Source of the DNA: CAMQVM01 sp044433365
GTDB lineage: Bacteria > Bacteroidota > Bacteroidia > Bacteroidales > Rikenellaceae
NCBI GenBank assembly: GCA_044433365.1
Contig: JAWXTR010000129.1
Coordinates: 1-6,626 of the forward strand
Direction: 5' to 3'
DNA: 6,626 nt
The first letter of the stretch is position 1. The number at the start of each line of letters is the position of its first letter. Positions 1 through 5,771 of the stretch are shown piece by piece. A model generated the notes under the pieces. That model made no database searches, was not told where the DNA came from, and saw only the letters and a list, made by a program, of their open reading frames with translations. The translations under genes and the position numbers were made by a program.

Positions 1-182
1 TTCCCCTCCAAATTTATTTTAATCTTTTTTTTAACTTTTTTCTCGATAACTATACTAAAGTACTACTAATAACATTGTTATAGCAGTAAAAAAATTTTAA
101 CTTTTTTTCTGATTTTTGTGCGTTTTACCGTTTTTTACCCTTTTTTTTGAAAGTTGTTTTTTTGGGGGTTGGGGGGGATTTA
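1..182. other. AT-rich non-coding stretch with homopolymer runs
   Basis: No convincing gene is visible on either strand. The stretch is dominated by T runs (T8 at 25-32, T8 at 141-148, T7 at 157-163) and ends in a G-rich patch of G5, TT, G7 at 164-177. CAAATTTA at 9-16 reads TAAATTTG on the minus strand, which fits the Bacteroides -7 element, but no TTTG lies 19 nt upstream of it, so a leftward promoter is only a weak possibility. A small inverted repeat ATAAC-ATT-GTTAT lies at 69-81. The long homopolymers are also places where assembly or sequencing error is likely. Confidence 0.5.
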
Positions 183-314
183 CTGAGGAATTGCTGAGTA
201 TTGCTGGGGAAAACTGAGTAGTTGCTGAGTTGTTACTGGGTAATTTCTGAGTATTGCTGGGGAATTGCTGAGTTGTTACTGAGTATTTCTGAGTATTTAC
301 TGAGTAAAACTGAG
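183..314. repeat. Array of 13 CTGRG motifs at helical spacing
   Basis: The pentamer CTGAG (10 copies) or CTGGG (3 copies) occurs 13 times between 183 and 314. The spacers are always 5 or 6 nt and AT-rich (for example TATTG, GAATTG, TTGTTA, TATTT). Start-to-start distances are 11,10,10,11,11,11,10,11,11,10,11,10, which averages 127/12, or about 10.6 bp. That is close to one turn of B-DNA, so every core would face the same side of the helix. The pairing of spacer types (GAATTG followed by CTGAG occurs twice, TTGTTA twice) suggests growth by slippage or unequal exchange. The array lies downstream of the terminator-like hairpin of the minus-strand gene and is non-coding. Its function is unknown. 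Confidence 0.85.
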
Positions 315-346
315 AAAAGCCAAGAAAAACAAAATCTTTCTTGGCT
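311..346 (-). terminator. Terminator-like hairpin after the Tat-exported TIM-barrel gene
   Basis: AGCCAAGAAA at 318-327 pairs perfectly with TTTCTTGGCT at 337-346, giving a 10-bp stem with a 9-nt loop. Read on the minus strand, the stem is followed at once by TTTTCTCAGTTTT, an interrupted U tract. It lies about 50 nt beyond the stop codon of the gene ending at 399, with only the heptamer array between. This fits an intrinsic terminator for the leftward transcription unit. The interrupted U tract makes it less than ideal. Confidence 0.55.
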
Positions 347-400
347 ATTCTCTATTCTCTAATCTCTAATCCCTAATCCCTATTCTCTATTCTCTATTCT
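345..400. repeat. Tandem array of 8 heptamers, CTAWTCY
   Basis: There are eight uninterrupted 7-bp units. In plus-strand order they are CTATTCT twice, CTAATCT once, CTAATCC twice and CTATTCT three times. On the minus strand the unit reads AGAATAG, RGATTAG or similar, so each unit contains TAG. Because 7 is not a multiple of 3, the array carries stop codons in all three minus-strand frames. The stop codon of the gene ending at 399 (TAG, 401-399) overlaps the array's right edge. The variant units lie in the middle and identical units at both ends, as expected from slippage. Confidence 0.9.
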
Positions 401-1280
401 ACCGAACATACGAAGCATTATTTAAAAATTCGAAGCTTTTTGAGACACACTCCTCTGGAGATACAAGCGGAGAGCTTTCTATTTCAACAAAGAAATCTTG
501 AACATTCATCTTATAAGCAGCATTAAATATAGATTCAAAGTTGAGTGTACCGCTTGCGCCAACTATATCTTCATCTTTAATATGTAGTAATGGAATTTTA
601 TCGCCATGTTTAAGAATAAACTCTGTTGGGTCTACCCCACCCTTCATAGCCCAATATACATCTAATTGAAAAGCCATATTAGGGTTGGCATTTTGTAGGA
701 AGTAATCAAATATCACCACTCCGTCACGTTTTTCAAACTCCTTAGCATGGTTATGAAATCCGAATTGTAAACCTTTAGAGTGTGCAATATCGGCAAGTGT
801 GTTAAAATAGTCGCTACATATCTTCACTTCATCTAAACTATTTCCTAAAGGGAGGTATGATTGAATTACATATTTTACACCCAACTCATTTTGCACATCA
901 AAACATTTTTTCCACCACTCCAAAGTCTCAGCCTCCTTACCCACACGATATTGTCGTCCAACATGAGAGCTAGATATATTCATCCCATAATTTTCTGCCG
1001 CTTTTTTTATATCTAATGGTTCGTAGCCAAAAATTTTGCCATTTTCTTTATATCCTGCCGATTCTATAGATTTACAACCTACATCAGCAATAAATTTGAA
1101 TGTAGAATCTAAATCTTTTGCAATTCCATCACGCAGAGAGTAGAGTTGTAATCCAAAATTTTTGGATGCTAAGGCTTGCGAACAACTCTGCAATGAAAGT
1201 AGTGAAGATATAGCCGAACTTCCAATTAGAGTTCCAGCAGTGAGTAGTGCACTTCTCTTTAAAAAATCTCGTCTATTCAT
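399..1280 (-). CDS. Tat-exported sugar phosphate isomerase/epimerase-like TIM-barrel protein
   Basis: The 293-residue product resembles the xylose-isomerase-like TIM-barrel family (AP_endonuc_2 fold). A twin-arginine signal is clear: R3-R4-D5-F6-L7-K8, then a moderately hydrophobic stretch to about residue 30. Two cleavage options follow: a loose lipobox L30-Q-S-C33, which would make it a lipoprotein, or A36-L-A38 for signal peptidase I. The mature part starts with GLQLYSLRD (43-51), the usual first strand. It then shows FHNHAKEF (175-182), FQLDVYW (204-210), LLHIKDED (231-238) and FFVEIE (263-268). E181, D207, H233 and E266 are the likely metal and catalytic residues. Tat export suggests it folds around its metal before crossing the membrane. 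It follows tatC by 74 bp and is probably co-transcribed. Some exported gut Bacteroides relatives act on 3-keto-glycosides; whether this one does is inference. The stop codon overlaps a heptamer array. Confidence 0.9.
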   Translation of the reverse strand: MNRRDFLKRSALLTAGTLIGSSAISSLLSLQSCSQALASKNFGLQLYSLRDGIAKDLDSTFKFIADVGCKSIESAGYKENGKIFGYEPLDIKKAAENYGMNISSSHVGRQYRVGKEAETLEWWKKCFDVQNELGVKYVIQSYLPLGNSLDEVKICSDYFNTLADIAHSKGLQFGFHNHAKEFEKRDGVVIFDYFLQNANPNMAFQLDVYWAMKGGVDPTEFILKHGDKIPLLHIKDEDIVGASGTLNFESIFNAAYKMNVQDFFVEIESSPLVSPEECVSKSFEFLNNASYVR

Positions 1281-1309
1281 AATATATAGGTATTAGCAGT
1301 TTGAGATAA

Positions 1310-1344
1310 GGGCTATTCTAAATTCTGGATTTTAGAAAGTTCCC
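1310..1344. repeat. Short palindromic element E1, deletion derivative of E2
   Basis: GGG at 1310-1312 and TTCTAAA at 1316-1322 face TTTAGAA at 1331-1337 and CCC at 1342-1344, forming a small hairpin with an 8-nt loop. TTCTAAATTCTGGATTTT (1316-1333) is identical to 2195-2212, the left arm of element E2, and the right end AGTTCCC matches E2 and E3. The sequence looks like the two ends of E2 joined with the interior lost. No clear flanking direct repeat remains (ATAAG on the left, AAAAA on the right), so it is an old or decayed copy. It occupies the gap between tatC and the TIM-barrel gene. Confidence 0.7.
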
Positions 1345-1354
1345 AAAAATATTA

Positions 1355-2173
1355 TTAGATCAAATTTTTATCGTTACGTTTAGCCTCAATTCGTCGAGTC
1401 AAAACGATGCCATATTCATATAATATATATAGTGGTGCTGCAATAAGTATCTGACTAAACACATCGGGCGGAGTGATAACAGCTGACAACACTATAATTA
1501 AAGCAAAAGCATATTTTCGATATCTTGCCATCAAAGCAGATGTGATAACTCCCATCGAGGCTAGAAGTTTGATAAGCAGTGGGAGCTGAAACACCAATGC
1601 ACATGCCAACGATACTCCTAAAACGGATGATAAGTAGGAACTGACCTCAATCATATTAGTGATATAGCCGCTAAGCTCATAGTTTGTAAGAAAGTTAACA
1701 GCTAATGGAGCAACAATAAAATAGCCAAAAGATAGCCCTAGAAAAAACCAAAGCGATACTTGAACAACAAGCAATCGACACTGTTTTAGAGCATCGTCAG
1801 AGAGCGCAGGCTTTACAAACATCCAAAGTTGATAGAGAATATAGGGCACAGTTAACACTAAAGCAGCCACAAGCGACATTTTTAAGTGCATATTAAACTG
1901 ACCCGCCATCTTTGTATTTACTAGTGTTACATTATTTTGGTTAATACAGAGTACAGGAGCATCAAGCAGCTCGGCCATCCGACAAAAGAAGCGGTTAGTG
2001 ATAAAATCAGCATTAGTAGGACCAAACACTATATTGAGTAGGTCGTCTTTAAGACAAAAAGCAACGATGCCAAATATAAATAGAGCTATTATACATCGTA
2101 TTAATCTAGCTCTAAGCTCATTGATATGCTCACCGACGCTCATATCTCCATCTCTTACCCTATCTTTGACCAT
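1355..2173 (-). CDS. tatC: Sec-independent (twin-arginine) translocase subunit TatC
   Basis: This 272-residue inner-membrane protein is the core receptor of the Tat pathway, which moves folded proteins across the membrane and recognises the RR signal. The family signature EHINELRARLI (15-25) lies just before TM1 (about 24-40). Later segments fit the six-helix plan: TM2 about 98-120 (VPYILYQLWMF), TM3 133-157, TM4 182-206, TM5 219-235 and TM6 240-256, with the typical ITPPDVFSQ motif (233-241). Length is normal for the family. The periplasmic loop 41-97 is long. The cytoplasmic loop reads KPALSDDALK (121-130), so the glutamate usual there (E103 in E. coli) appears replaced by A128, with D126 and D127 nearby. 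E19 in the N-terminal site is present. M11 is an alternative start. tatA lies 249 bp upstream and no tatB is seen. Confidence 0.97.
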   Translation of the reverse strand: MVKDRVRDGDMSVGEHINELRARLIRCIIALFIFGIVAFCLKDDLLNIVFGPTNADFITNRFFCRMAELLDAPVLCINQNNVTLVNTKMAGQFNMHLKMSLVAALVLTVPYILYQLWMFVKPALSDDALKQCRLLVVQVSLWFFLGLSFGYFIVAPLAVNFLTNYELSGYITNMIEVSSYLSSVLGVSLACALVFQLPLLIKLLASMGVITSALMARYRKYAFALIIVLSAVITPPDVFSQILIAAPLYILYEYGIVLTRRIEAKRNDKNLI

Positions 2174-2189
2174 CTATATATTATTTTAG

Positions 2190-2350
2190 GGGAGTTCTAA
2201 ATTCTGGATTTTGAGAGATTTTTTGTTTTAGGGTTTTAGATTTGGATTTTGTAAATATGGGCTGTAGTGGCTCTACCGCCCTTATTTGCAAAATTCAAAT
2301 ATGAAGCCTTAAAACAAAAAAGCTCCGAAAGCCAGATTTTAGAAGTTCCC
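2190..2350. mobile_element. Miniature inverted-repeat element E2, 161 bp, with 5-bp target duplication
   Basis: The whole stretch is one long imperfect palindrome centred near 2270. Arms of about 79 nt (2189-2267 and 2273-2350) pair at about 71 positions, 64 Watson-Crick and 7 G-T by hand count, with 7 mismatches, one bulge and a 5-nt loop. Long perfect blocks include 2219-2230 against 2310-2321. The direct repeat TTTAG flanks it at 2185-2189 and 2351-2355, as expected of a target-site duplication. The left end GGGGAGTTCTAAA and the right end TTTTAGAAGTTCCC are shared with E3 and E1. No transposase is encoded, so movement would need an enzyme supplied elsewhere. GGG ends and a 5-bp AT-rich duplication recall Tn3-type miniature elements, but no homology is claimed. 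It sits between tatA and tatC. Confidence 0.8.
2311..2333 (-). terminator. Weak terminator-like site inside E2
   Basis: On the minus strand, GGCT-TTCGG-AGCT (2333-2321 region) is followed by TTTTTTGTTTT, a good U tract after a very short stem of four pairs at most. If it works alone, it could reduce read-through from tatA into tatC. The same bases pair far more strongly within the large E2 hairpin, so real terminator activity is doubtful. Confidence 0.2.
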
Positions 2351-2352
2351 TT

Positions 2353-2384
2353 TAGAGAAGCGAAAAATATTTTCTGCTTCTCTA
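2353..2384. other. Hairpin with plus-strand T tract, next to E2
   Basis: TAGAGAAGC at 2353-2361 pairs perfectly with GCTTCTCTA at 2376-2384, and the inner GAAAA/TTTTC extends the stem. On the plus strand the stem is followed by TTTTATTTTTT, so it looks like an intrinsic terminator in that direction, although no plus-strand gene precedes it. On the minus strand, the direction of tatA and tatC, it lacks a U tract and would act only as an mRNA hairpin just downstream of tatA. Confidence 0.5.
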
Positions 2385-2422
2385 TTTTATTTTTTAACTG
2401 GGAGTCGCCCCTCGATATAAAC

Positions 2423-2644
2423 CTATTTACTCTCCTCTTTCTTCTCTTGAGTAGTTTCAGACTTTGCGCTATCCGATTTTTTATCATCTTCTACGCCATT
2501 TACAGCATCTTTAAACTCTCGAATGCCACGACCTGCACCACGCATTAGCTCTGGAAGCTTAGTACCACCAAAAACCAACAACATAACAATAACTATAAGA
2601 ATCAACTCTGTAGAGCCGATACCTCCAATAAACAACATATTCAT
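2423..2644 (-). CDS. tatA: Sec-independent (twin-arginine) translocase subunit TatA
   Basis: This 73-residue pore-forming subunit polymerises with TatC to let folded RR-signal proteins through the inner membrane. The order of parts is diagnostic: a short N-terminus with a polar residue before the membrane helix (S11-T-E13), a single TM segment about 12-25 (LILIVIVMLLVF), the F25-G26-G27 hinge, and the amphipathic helix TKLPELMRGAGRGIREFKDA (28-47). The tail is charged and rich in K, E and S. The family is typically 60-90 residues long. The start at M1 is used here; M3 (2638) is also possible and neither has a strong ribosome site, as is normal in Bacteroidota. No TatB gene is nearby, so the system is probably TatA plus TatC only. 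It is the first gene after the promoter at 2792-2822, with tatC next. Confidence 0.95.
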   Translation of the reverse strand: MNMLFIGGIGSTELILIVIVMLLVFGGTKLPELMRGAGRGIREFKDAVNGVEDDKKSDSAKSETTQEKKEESK

Positions 2645-2699
2645 ATTTTCTTTATATTGTAGAGATAAACCAATAGGTAATCTCAGATTTAATTTTATG

Positions 2700-2742
2700 G
2701 GGAGTTCTAATAATTGGTTTTATTCGATTTTTAGAAGTTCCC
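2700..2742. mobile_element. Miniature palindromic element E3, 43 bp, with 5-bp target duplication
   Basis: The left end GGGGAGTTCTAA (2699-2710) faces the right end TTAGAAGTTCCC (2731-2742) in a hairpin of about 17 pairs. The direct repeat TTATG flanks it at 2695-2699 and 2743-2747. Both ends, including the conserved mismatch at the sixth position (GGGGAG on the left against GGGAAC read inward from the right), match those of E2. E3 therefore belongs to the same family but has a much shorter interior. It lies in the predicted 5' leader of tatA, about 55 nt before the start codon. Confidence 0.75.
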
Positions 2743-2791
2743 TTATGTTAGACGTAGATTTTAAAACTTTCACCAAACCATATTTTACTCA

Positions 2792-2822
2792 CAAATATAG
2801 TAAATTTATTAAAAGATGCAAA
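2792..2822 (-). promoter_or_regulatory. Bacteroides-type promoter for tatA
   Basis: On the minus strand TTTG (2822-2819) is followed by 19 nt and then TATATTTG (2799-2792). Both elements and the spacing match the Bacteroidota housekeeping sigma consensus (TTTG at -33, TAnnTTTG at -7). Transcription would start near 2786, giving a leader of about 140 nt that contains element E3. The promoter lies just past the end of the esterase-like gene, so tatA, tatC and the TIM-barrel gene need not depend on the upstream genes. Confidence 0.75.
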
Positions 2823-2857
2823 ATCGGCGAGCTGTTTTATAACAATTTTAAAACTGA

Positions 2858-3709
2858 TTACAGCTCTAACTTATCTAACCAATCGATATATCTCTCTTTC
2901 CACTCTCTTGCACTACCTGTATTACGCACACCAAAACCGTGACCACCATCACTAAATATATGTAGCGTAGCCGAAACCTTTGCCTTTGCTAAAGCGTGGT
3001 AGTAGTACATTGCGCCATACACACAATTATCATCCTCGGCAACAGATATAAATGTCTGAGGAATTGAAGAATTTATTTTGATATTTTTCTCTACCCCAAA
3101 ATTTTCGCCTTCCAATCCACCTGGGTAGATAAGAGCACAAAAATCAGGCTTGCAAGAAAAACCATCTATTTCATCAATTACCTCGTAACTTCTATCACTG
3201 CAAGATGAAAGGGCGGAAATAAAACCACCTGCCGAAAAGCCAATCACCCCCACCTGTTCGCTACTAATTCCATACTCCGAGCCTTTAGCCCTAACCAAAG
3301 AGAGTGCTCTTTGTATATCTTGATACGAACGAACATGTCGATTGTCGCCTTTAGGCGTAGGAACCCTGTAGCGCAATAGAGCGGCATCATATCCATTATT
3401 GTTTAATAACTCACAAACTCTACTACCCTCATTTTCAATCGAAAGAACGTAGTAACCTCCCCCAGGAGCAACGACAATCGTCTTGTTTTTCCGTACACCT
3501 TTAGCCTTAAAAATCTCTATTGACGGCTCACGCACTTCTCTTACGAGGAAAAACTGAGCATCTGTAAATACCACCAACGAATCTTTTTTCATTGGAGAAT
3601 TATCAACTGGAATATATCCATCAGGATATAGCTTTATCTCTTGGGCAGTTGCAGCACGGGTAAAAGCAAGAAAGGCAATAATTAAAAGCGGAAAATTTAA
3701 TTTATTCAT
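2858..3709 (-). CDS. Secreted alpha/beta hydrolase, carbohydrate acetyl/feruloyl esterase-like
   Basis: The 283-residue enzyme has a Sec signal peptide (hydrophobic 6-16, probable cleavage after T21-A-Q23). The alpha/beta hydrolase parts appear in order: oxyanion region APGGGYY (81-87), the nucleophile elbow G157-F-S159-A-G161, a likely acid in AEDD (D226 or D227), and the catalytic His257 in GGHGFG. The triad is complete and the length is usual. The arrangement fits the Aes-like esterases (COG0657) and the Bacteroides feruloyl or acetyl esterase group that strips ester groups from plant or host glycans. The true substrate cannot be read from sequence. The GH2 gene lies 216 bp upstream on the same strand, suggesting joint action on a decorated sugar chain. 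No good promoter is seen between them, so co-transcription is plausible but the gap is wide. Confidence 0.88.
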   Translation of the reverse strand: MNKLNFPLLIIAFLAFTRAATAQEIKLYPDGYIPVDNSPMKKDSLVVFTDAQFFLVREVREPSIEIFKAKGVRKNKTIVVAPGGGYYVLSIENEGSRVCELLNNNGYDAALLRYRVPTPKGDNRHVRSYQDIQRALSLVRAKGSEYGISSEQVGVIGFSAGGFISALSSCSDRSYEVIDEIDGFSCKPDFCALIYPGGLEGENFGVEKNIKINSSIPQTFISVAEDDNCVYGAMYYYHALAKAKVSATLHIFSDGGHGFGVRNTGSAREWKERYIDWLDKLEL

Positions 3710-3908
3710 AACAAATATTTAATTTATCAACCAAACAGCATTAAGTAGTGTAAAACAATTATTGCCATATTCTTAATAGCACTCTTGGAGCGATATTTTT
3801 CACTATTAAATCTCAATATAGAACCACTATATTTTCGATTCAATAGCAAAAAATCTCATCTCCAATAGCACTTTTAAAAATACACCAATAATTATTATAC
3901 CCTACTTA

Positions 3909-3923
3909 GAGCTTTTAAAGCTC
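3909..3923. other. Short palindrome next to the GH2 stop codon
   Basis: GAGCTTTTAAAGCTC is a near-perfect palindrome two bases beyond the GH2 stop codon (3925-3927). No T tract follows on the minus strand, so it is a poor terminator. The rest of the 215-bp gap up to the esterase-like gene shows only three scattered AATAGCA words (3775, 3842, 3864) and no clear promoter. Confidence 0.35.
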
Positions 3924-3924
3924 A

Positions 3925-5715
3925 CTATTTCGACTCATAATACTCTTTCATAATATACCACGCCCTTTTGCGATTACCTTCGGGTGAAAGCAATCCTTTT
4001 CGGTTCCAACCCTGCTGATACATAGCATGTGCACGACGAGGAGAGCGGAAATCGAATAGAATCCAAGGCGAAGTACCACGAAGATTTTTCATATTGTTAA
4101 AAAGCTGTATATTTTCACGATATACTCTCGACATATACTCTTCACTCCACGAATTTAGGTTATCACCATCACCATAATTAGCATATATAGCCTCACCGCC
4201 AAACTCCGAAAAGATAATTGGCTTAGTATCATCTACTACGCAGCTCATTTTTGAAGGGTCGACAGGCCATTTTTCATACCAACCCATATATTTATTAAGA
4301 CCAATAATATCAAGATGAGCGGCAAGAGGGTCGTTAAGAACTAATTTTGTATTGTCGTTAGGGTCGACCTTCATTTTATCGAGAGCACTCGATATAGCAC
4401 GTGTATCATCCCATTCACGACATTTATTAGCCAATCCAATTAAAAACTCGTTTCGCTCTTTCGATGCAAACTGAGTTTCGTTTGAGATACTCCAAATCAC
4501 TATACCACAACGGTTTTTATCTCGACTAATCATCTCCTGCATCATCTCAGTAATATTGTCACACACCTCTTTCTCTTTAAAAGCAATATTTTGCCATACA
4601 GGAATCTCCTCCCACATCATCATTCCACGCTCTTCACACATTCTTACCATATATTCATTATGAGGATAGTGCGAAAGGCGAATAAAATTACAACCTAGTG
4701 CAGCAGCCTCATCAATTAAGTAGCGTGCATCTTCATCGTTGATAGAACGACGACGATCCTCAGCAATCTCCTCATGAATATTGATACCTTTTAAGAAAAT
4801 AGGCTCACCATTCAGATAAATATCAATACCTCTCACCTCAAACGAGCGGAAACCAATCTTATCGTGCACTTTATCGGCATCACTCTCAACTGTTACGCCA
4901 TAAAGACGTGGCGACTCTGGCGACCAAAGCTCTAAATCGGCATTAAACGAAGCTGTAGCCTTGCCACTACTATCAGTAGTCAACTTTTGAGAATATTTTG
5001 TGCCATCAATCGAGACTGTAACCTTTTGGTTAGCACAATTTTCACCATTTAACTTAACATCCACTTCCACTGTTTTCATCGAACCCTTAGCAAGACGCAC
5101 CCAATAATCTTCGATAAAAGTTGAGGGAGTCGATACTAAATCTACATCACGAGTAATACCGCCATAATTCCACCAGTCGAAATTCAAAGCAGGAACAGTT
5201 TTGGTAGTTCGAATATTCTCGACACGCACGACAACATGGTTTTGACCCTCATTTAACTTACCTGTAACCTCAAATTGAAATGGAGTAAATCCACCTCTAT
5301 GCTCTCCAAGCTCTTCGCCATTCAAAAAAACTATTGCATTATTTGCCACCGCACCAAAATGAAGAAATTGACGTTTACCATCCTCTTTTTTATAGTAAAA
5401 ATTGCGTTTATACCACATTGGAGCCTCATAATATACAAATTCAGGGTTTTGACTATTCCAATCGCCCGGAACATTTAGAGTCATACCACCCTCATAATAG
5501 AGTTCATTAAGTTTCAAAAGGTCGGTATTCTCTTTCGGAGCACCCCATTTATTTTTTACACCATTATCCATTATATCGGTAAGCACGTACCATTTACCAT
5601 TAAGGCTTTGACGCTCTCTTGCCATAACATTTTGCATTGCAGTCTGAGCAGTAGCGGTTTGTAGTGTAAATAGTGCTAAAATTAGTAGTAATAATCTTGT
5701 TTTTAAGTTTTTCAT
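3925..5715 (-). CDS. Secreted glycoside hydrolase family 2 enzyme, beta-glucuronidase-like
   Basis: The 596-residue protein starts with a Sec signal (hydrophobic 8-17, probable cleavage after T22-A-Q24). The GH2 plan follows: a jelly-roll sugar-binding domain about 33-200 ending in WWNYGGITRDV (181-191), an Ig-like domain about 200-295, and a TIM barrel about 297-596. The barrel shows RLSHYPH (346-352), the acid/base E413 in WSISNE and the nucleophile E504 in FSEFGGE, so it should be an active retaining enzyme. Length is close to E. coli beta-glucuronidase. N571-R-K573 fits the N-x-K motif that grips the uronate carboxylate in glucuronidases, but similar N-x-K triplets occur in other GH2 enzymes, so beta-galactosidase or beta-galacturonidase remain possible. 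It is the first gene after the promoter at 5839-5869, followed by the esterase-like gene. Confidence 0.93.
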   Translation of the reverse strand: MKNLKTRLLLLILALFTLQTATAQTAMQNVMARERQSLNGKWYVLTDIMDNGVKNKWGAPKENTDLLKLNELYYEGGMTLNVPGDWNSQNPEFVYYEAPMWYKRNFYYKKEDGKRQFLHFGAVANNAIVFLNGEELGEHRGGFTPFQFEVTGKLNEGQNHVVVRVENIRTTKTVPALNFDWWNYGGITRDVDLVSTPSTFIEDYWVRLAKGSMKTVEVDVKLNGENCANQKVTVSIDGTKYSQKLTTDSSGKATASFNADLELWSPESPRLYGVTVESDADKVHDKIGFRSFEVRGIDIYLNGEPIFLKGINIHEEIAEDRRRSINDEDARYLIDEAAALGCNFIRLSHYPHNEYMVRMCEERGMMMWEEIPVWQNIAFKEKEVCDNITEMMQEMISRDKNRCGIVIWSISNETQFASKERNEFLIGLANKCREWDDTRAISSALDKMKVDPNDNTKLVLNDPLAAHLDIIGLNKYMGWYEKWPVDPSKMSCVVDDTKPIIFSEFGGEAIYANYGDGDNLNSWSEEYMSRVYRENIQLFNNMKNLRGTSPWILFDFRSPRRAHAMYQQGWNRKGLLSPEGNRKRAWYIMKEYYESK

Positions 5716-5738
5716 GCTTATTTAGTTTGATATTTAAA

Positions 5739-5755
5739 GGGGAGTTCTAATAATT
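5739..5755. repeat. Left end of the palindromic element family (E4, half copy)
   Basis: GGGGAGTTCTAATAATT is identical over 17 bases to the left end of E3 (2699-2715). No matching right end (AGAAGTTCCC) and no repeat of the left flank TAAAG is found within the following 240 bp. It is therefore a truncated copy, or an element whose other end has diverged. It lies in the GH2 leader, 24 nt upstream of the start codon. Confidence 0.65.
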
Positions 5756-5771
5756 ACAATACTTCAATACG

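Noticed and set aside
1..9. Right end of another palindromic element cut by the window edge (TTCCC)
   Set aside because: Only five bases match the TTCCC end, too few to tell from chance.
183..400. CRISPR array
   Set aside because: The repeats are 5 and 7 bp with tiny or no spacers, no cas genes are present, and the spacers are not unique 30-bp pieces.
1998..2189. Plus-strand open frame of 63 codons inside tatC
   Set aside because: It lies antisense to the confident N-terminal part of tatC and has no recognisable protein features.
2296..2303. CAAATATG as a minus-strand -7 promoter element for tatC
   Set aside because: One mismatch, no TTTG at 19 nt, and it lies inside the arm of element E2.
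2236..2548. Open frames on both strands across the tatA-tatC gap
   Set aside because: They run through the E2 palindrome, the adjacent hairpin and antisense to tatA; the translations look like AT-rich noise.
2523..2942. Plus-strand frame of 139 codons
   Set aside because: It overlaps tatA and the esterase-like gene in antisense, and runs across a promoter and a mobile element.
5275..5478. Plus-strand frame inside the GH2 gene
   Set aside because: It is antisense to conserved parts of the GH2 sugar-binding domain.
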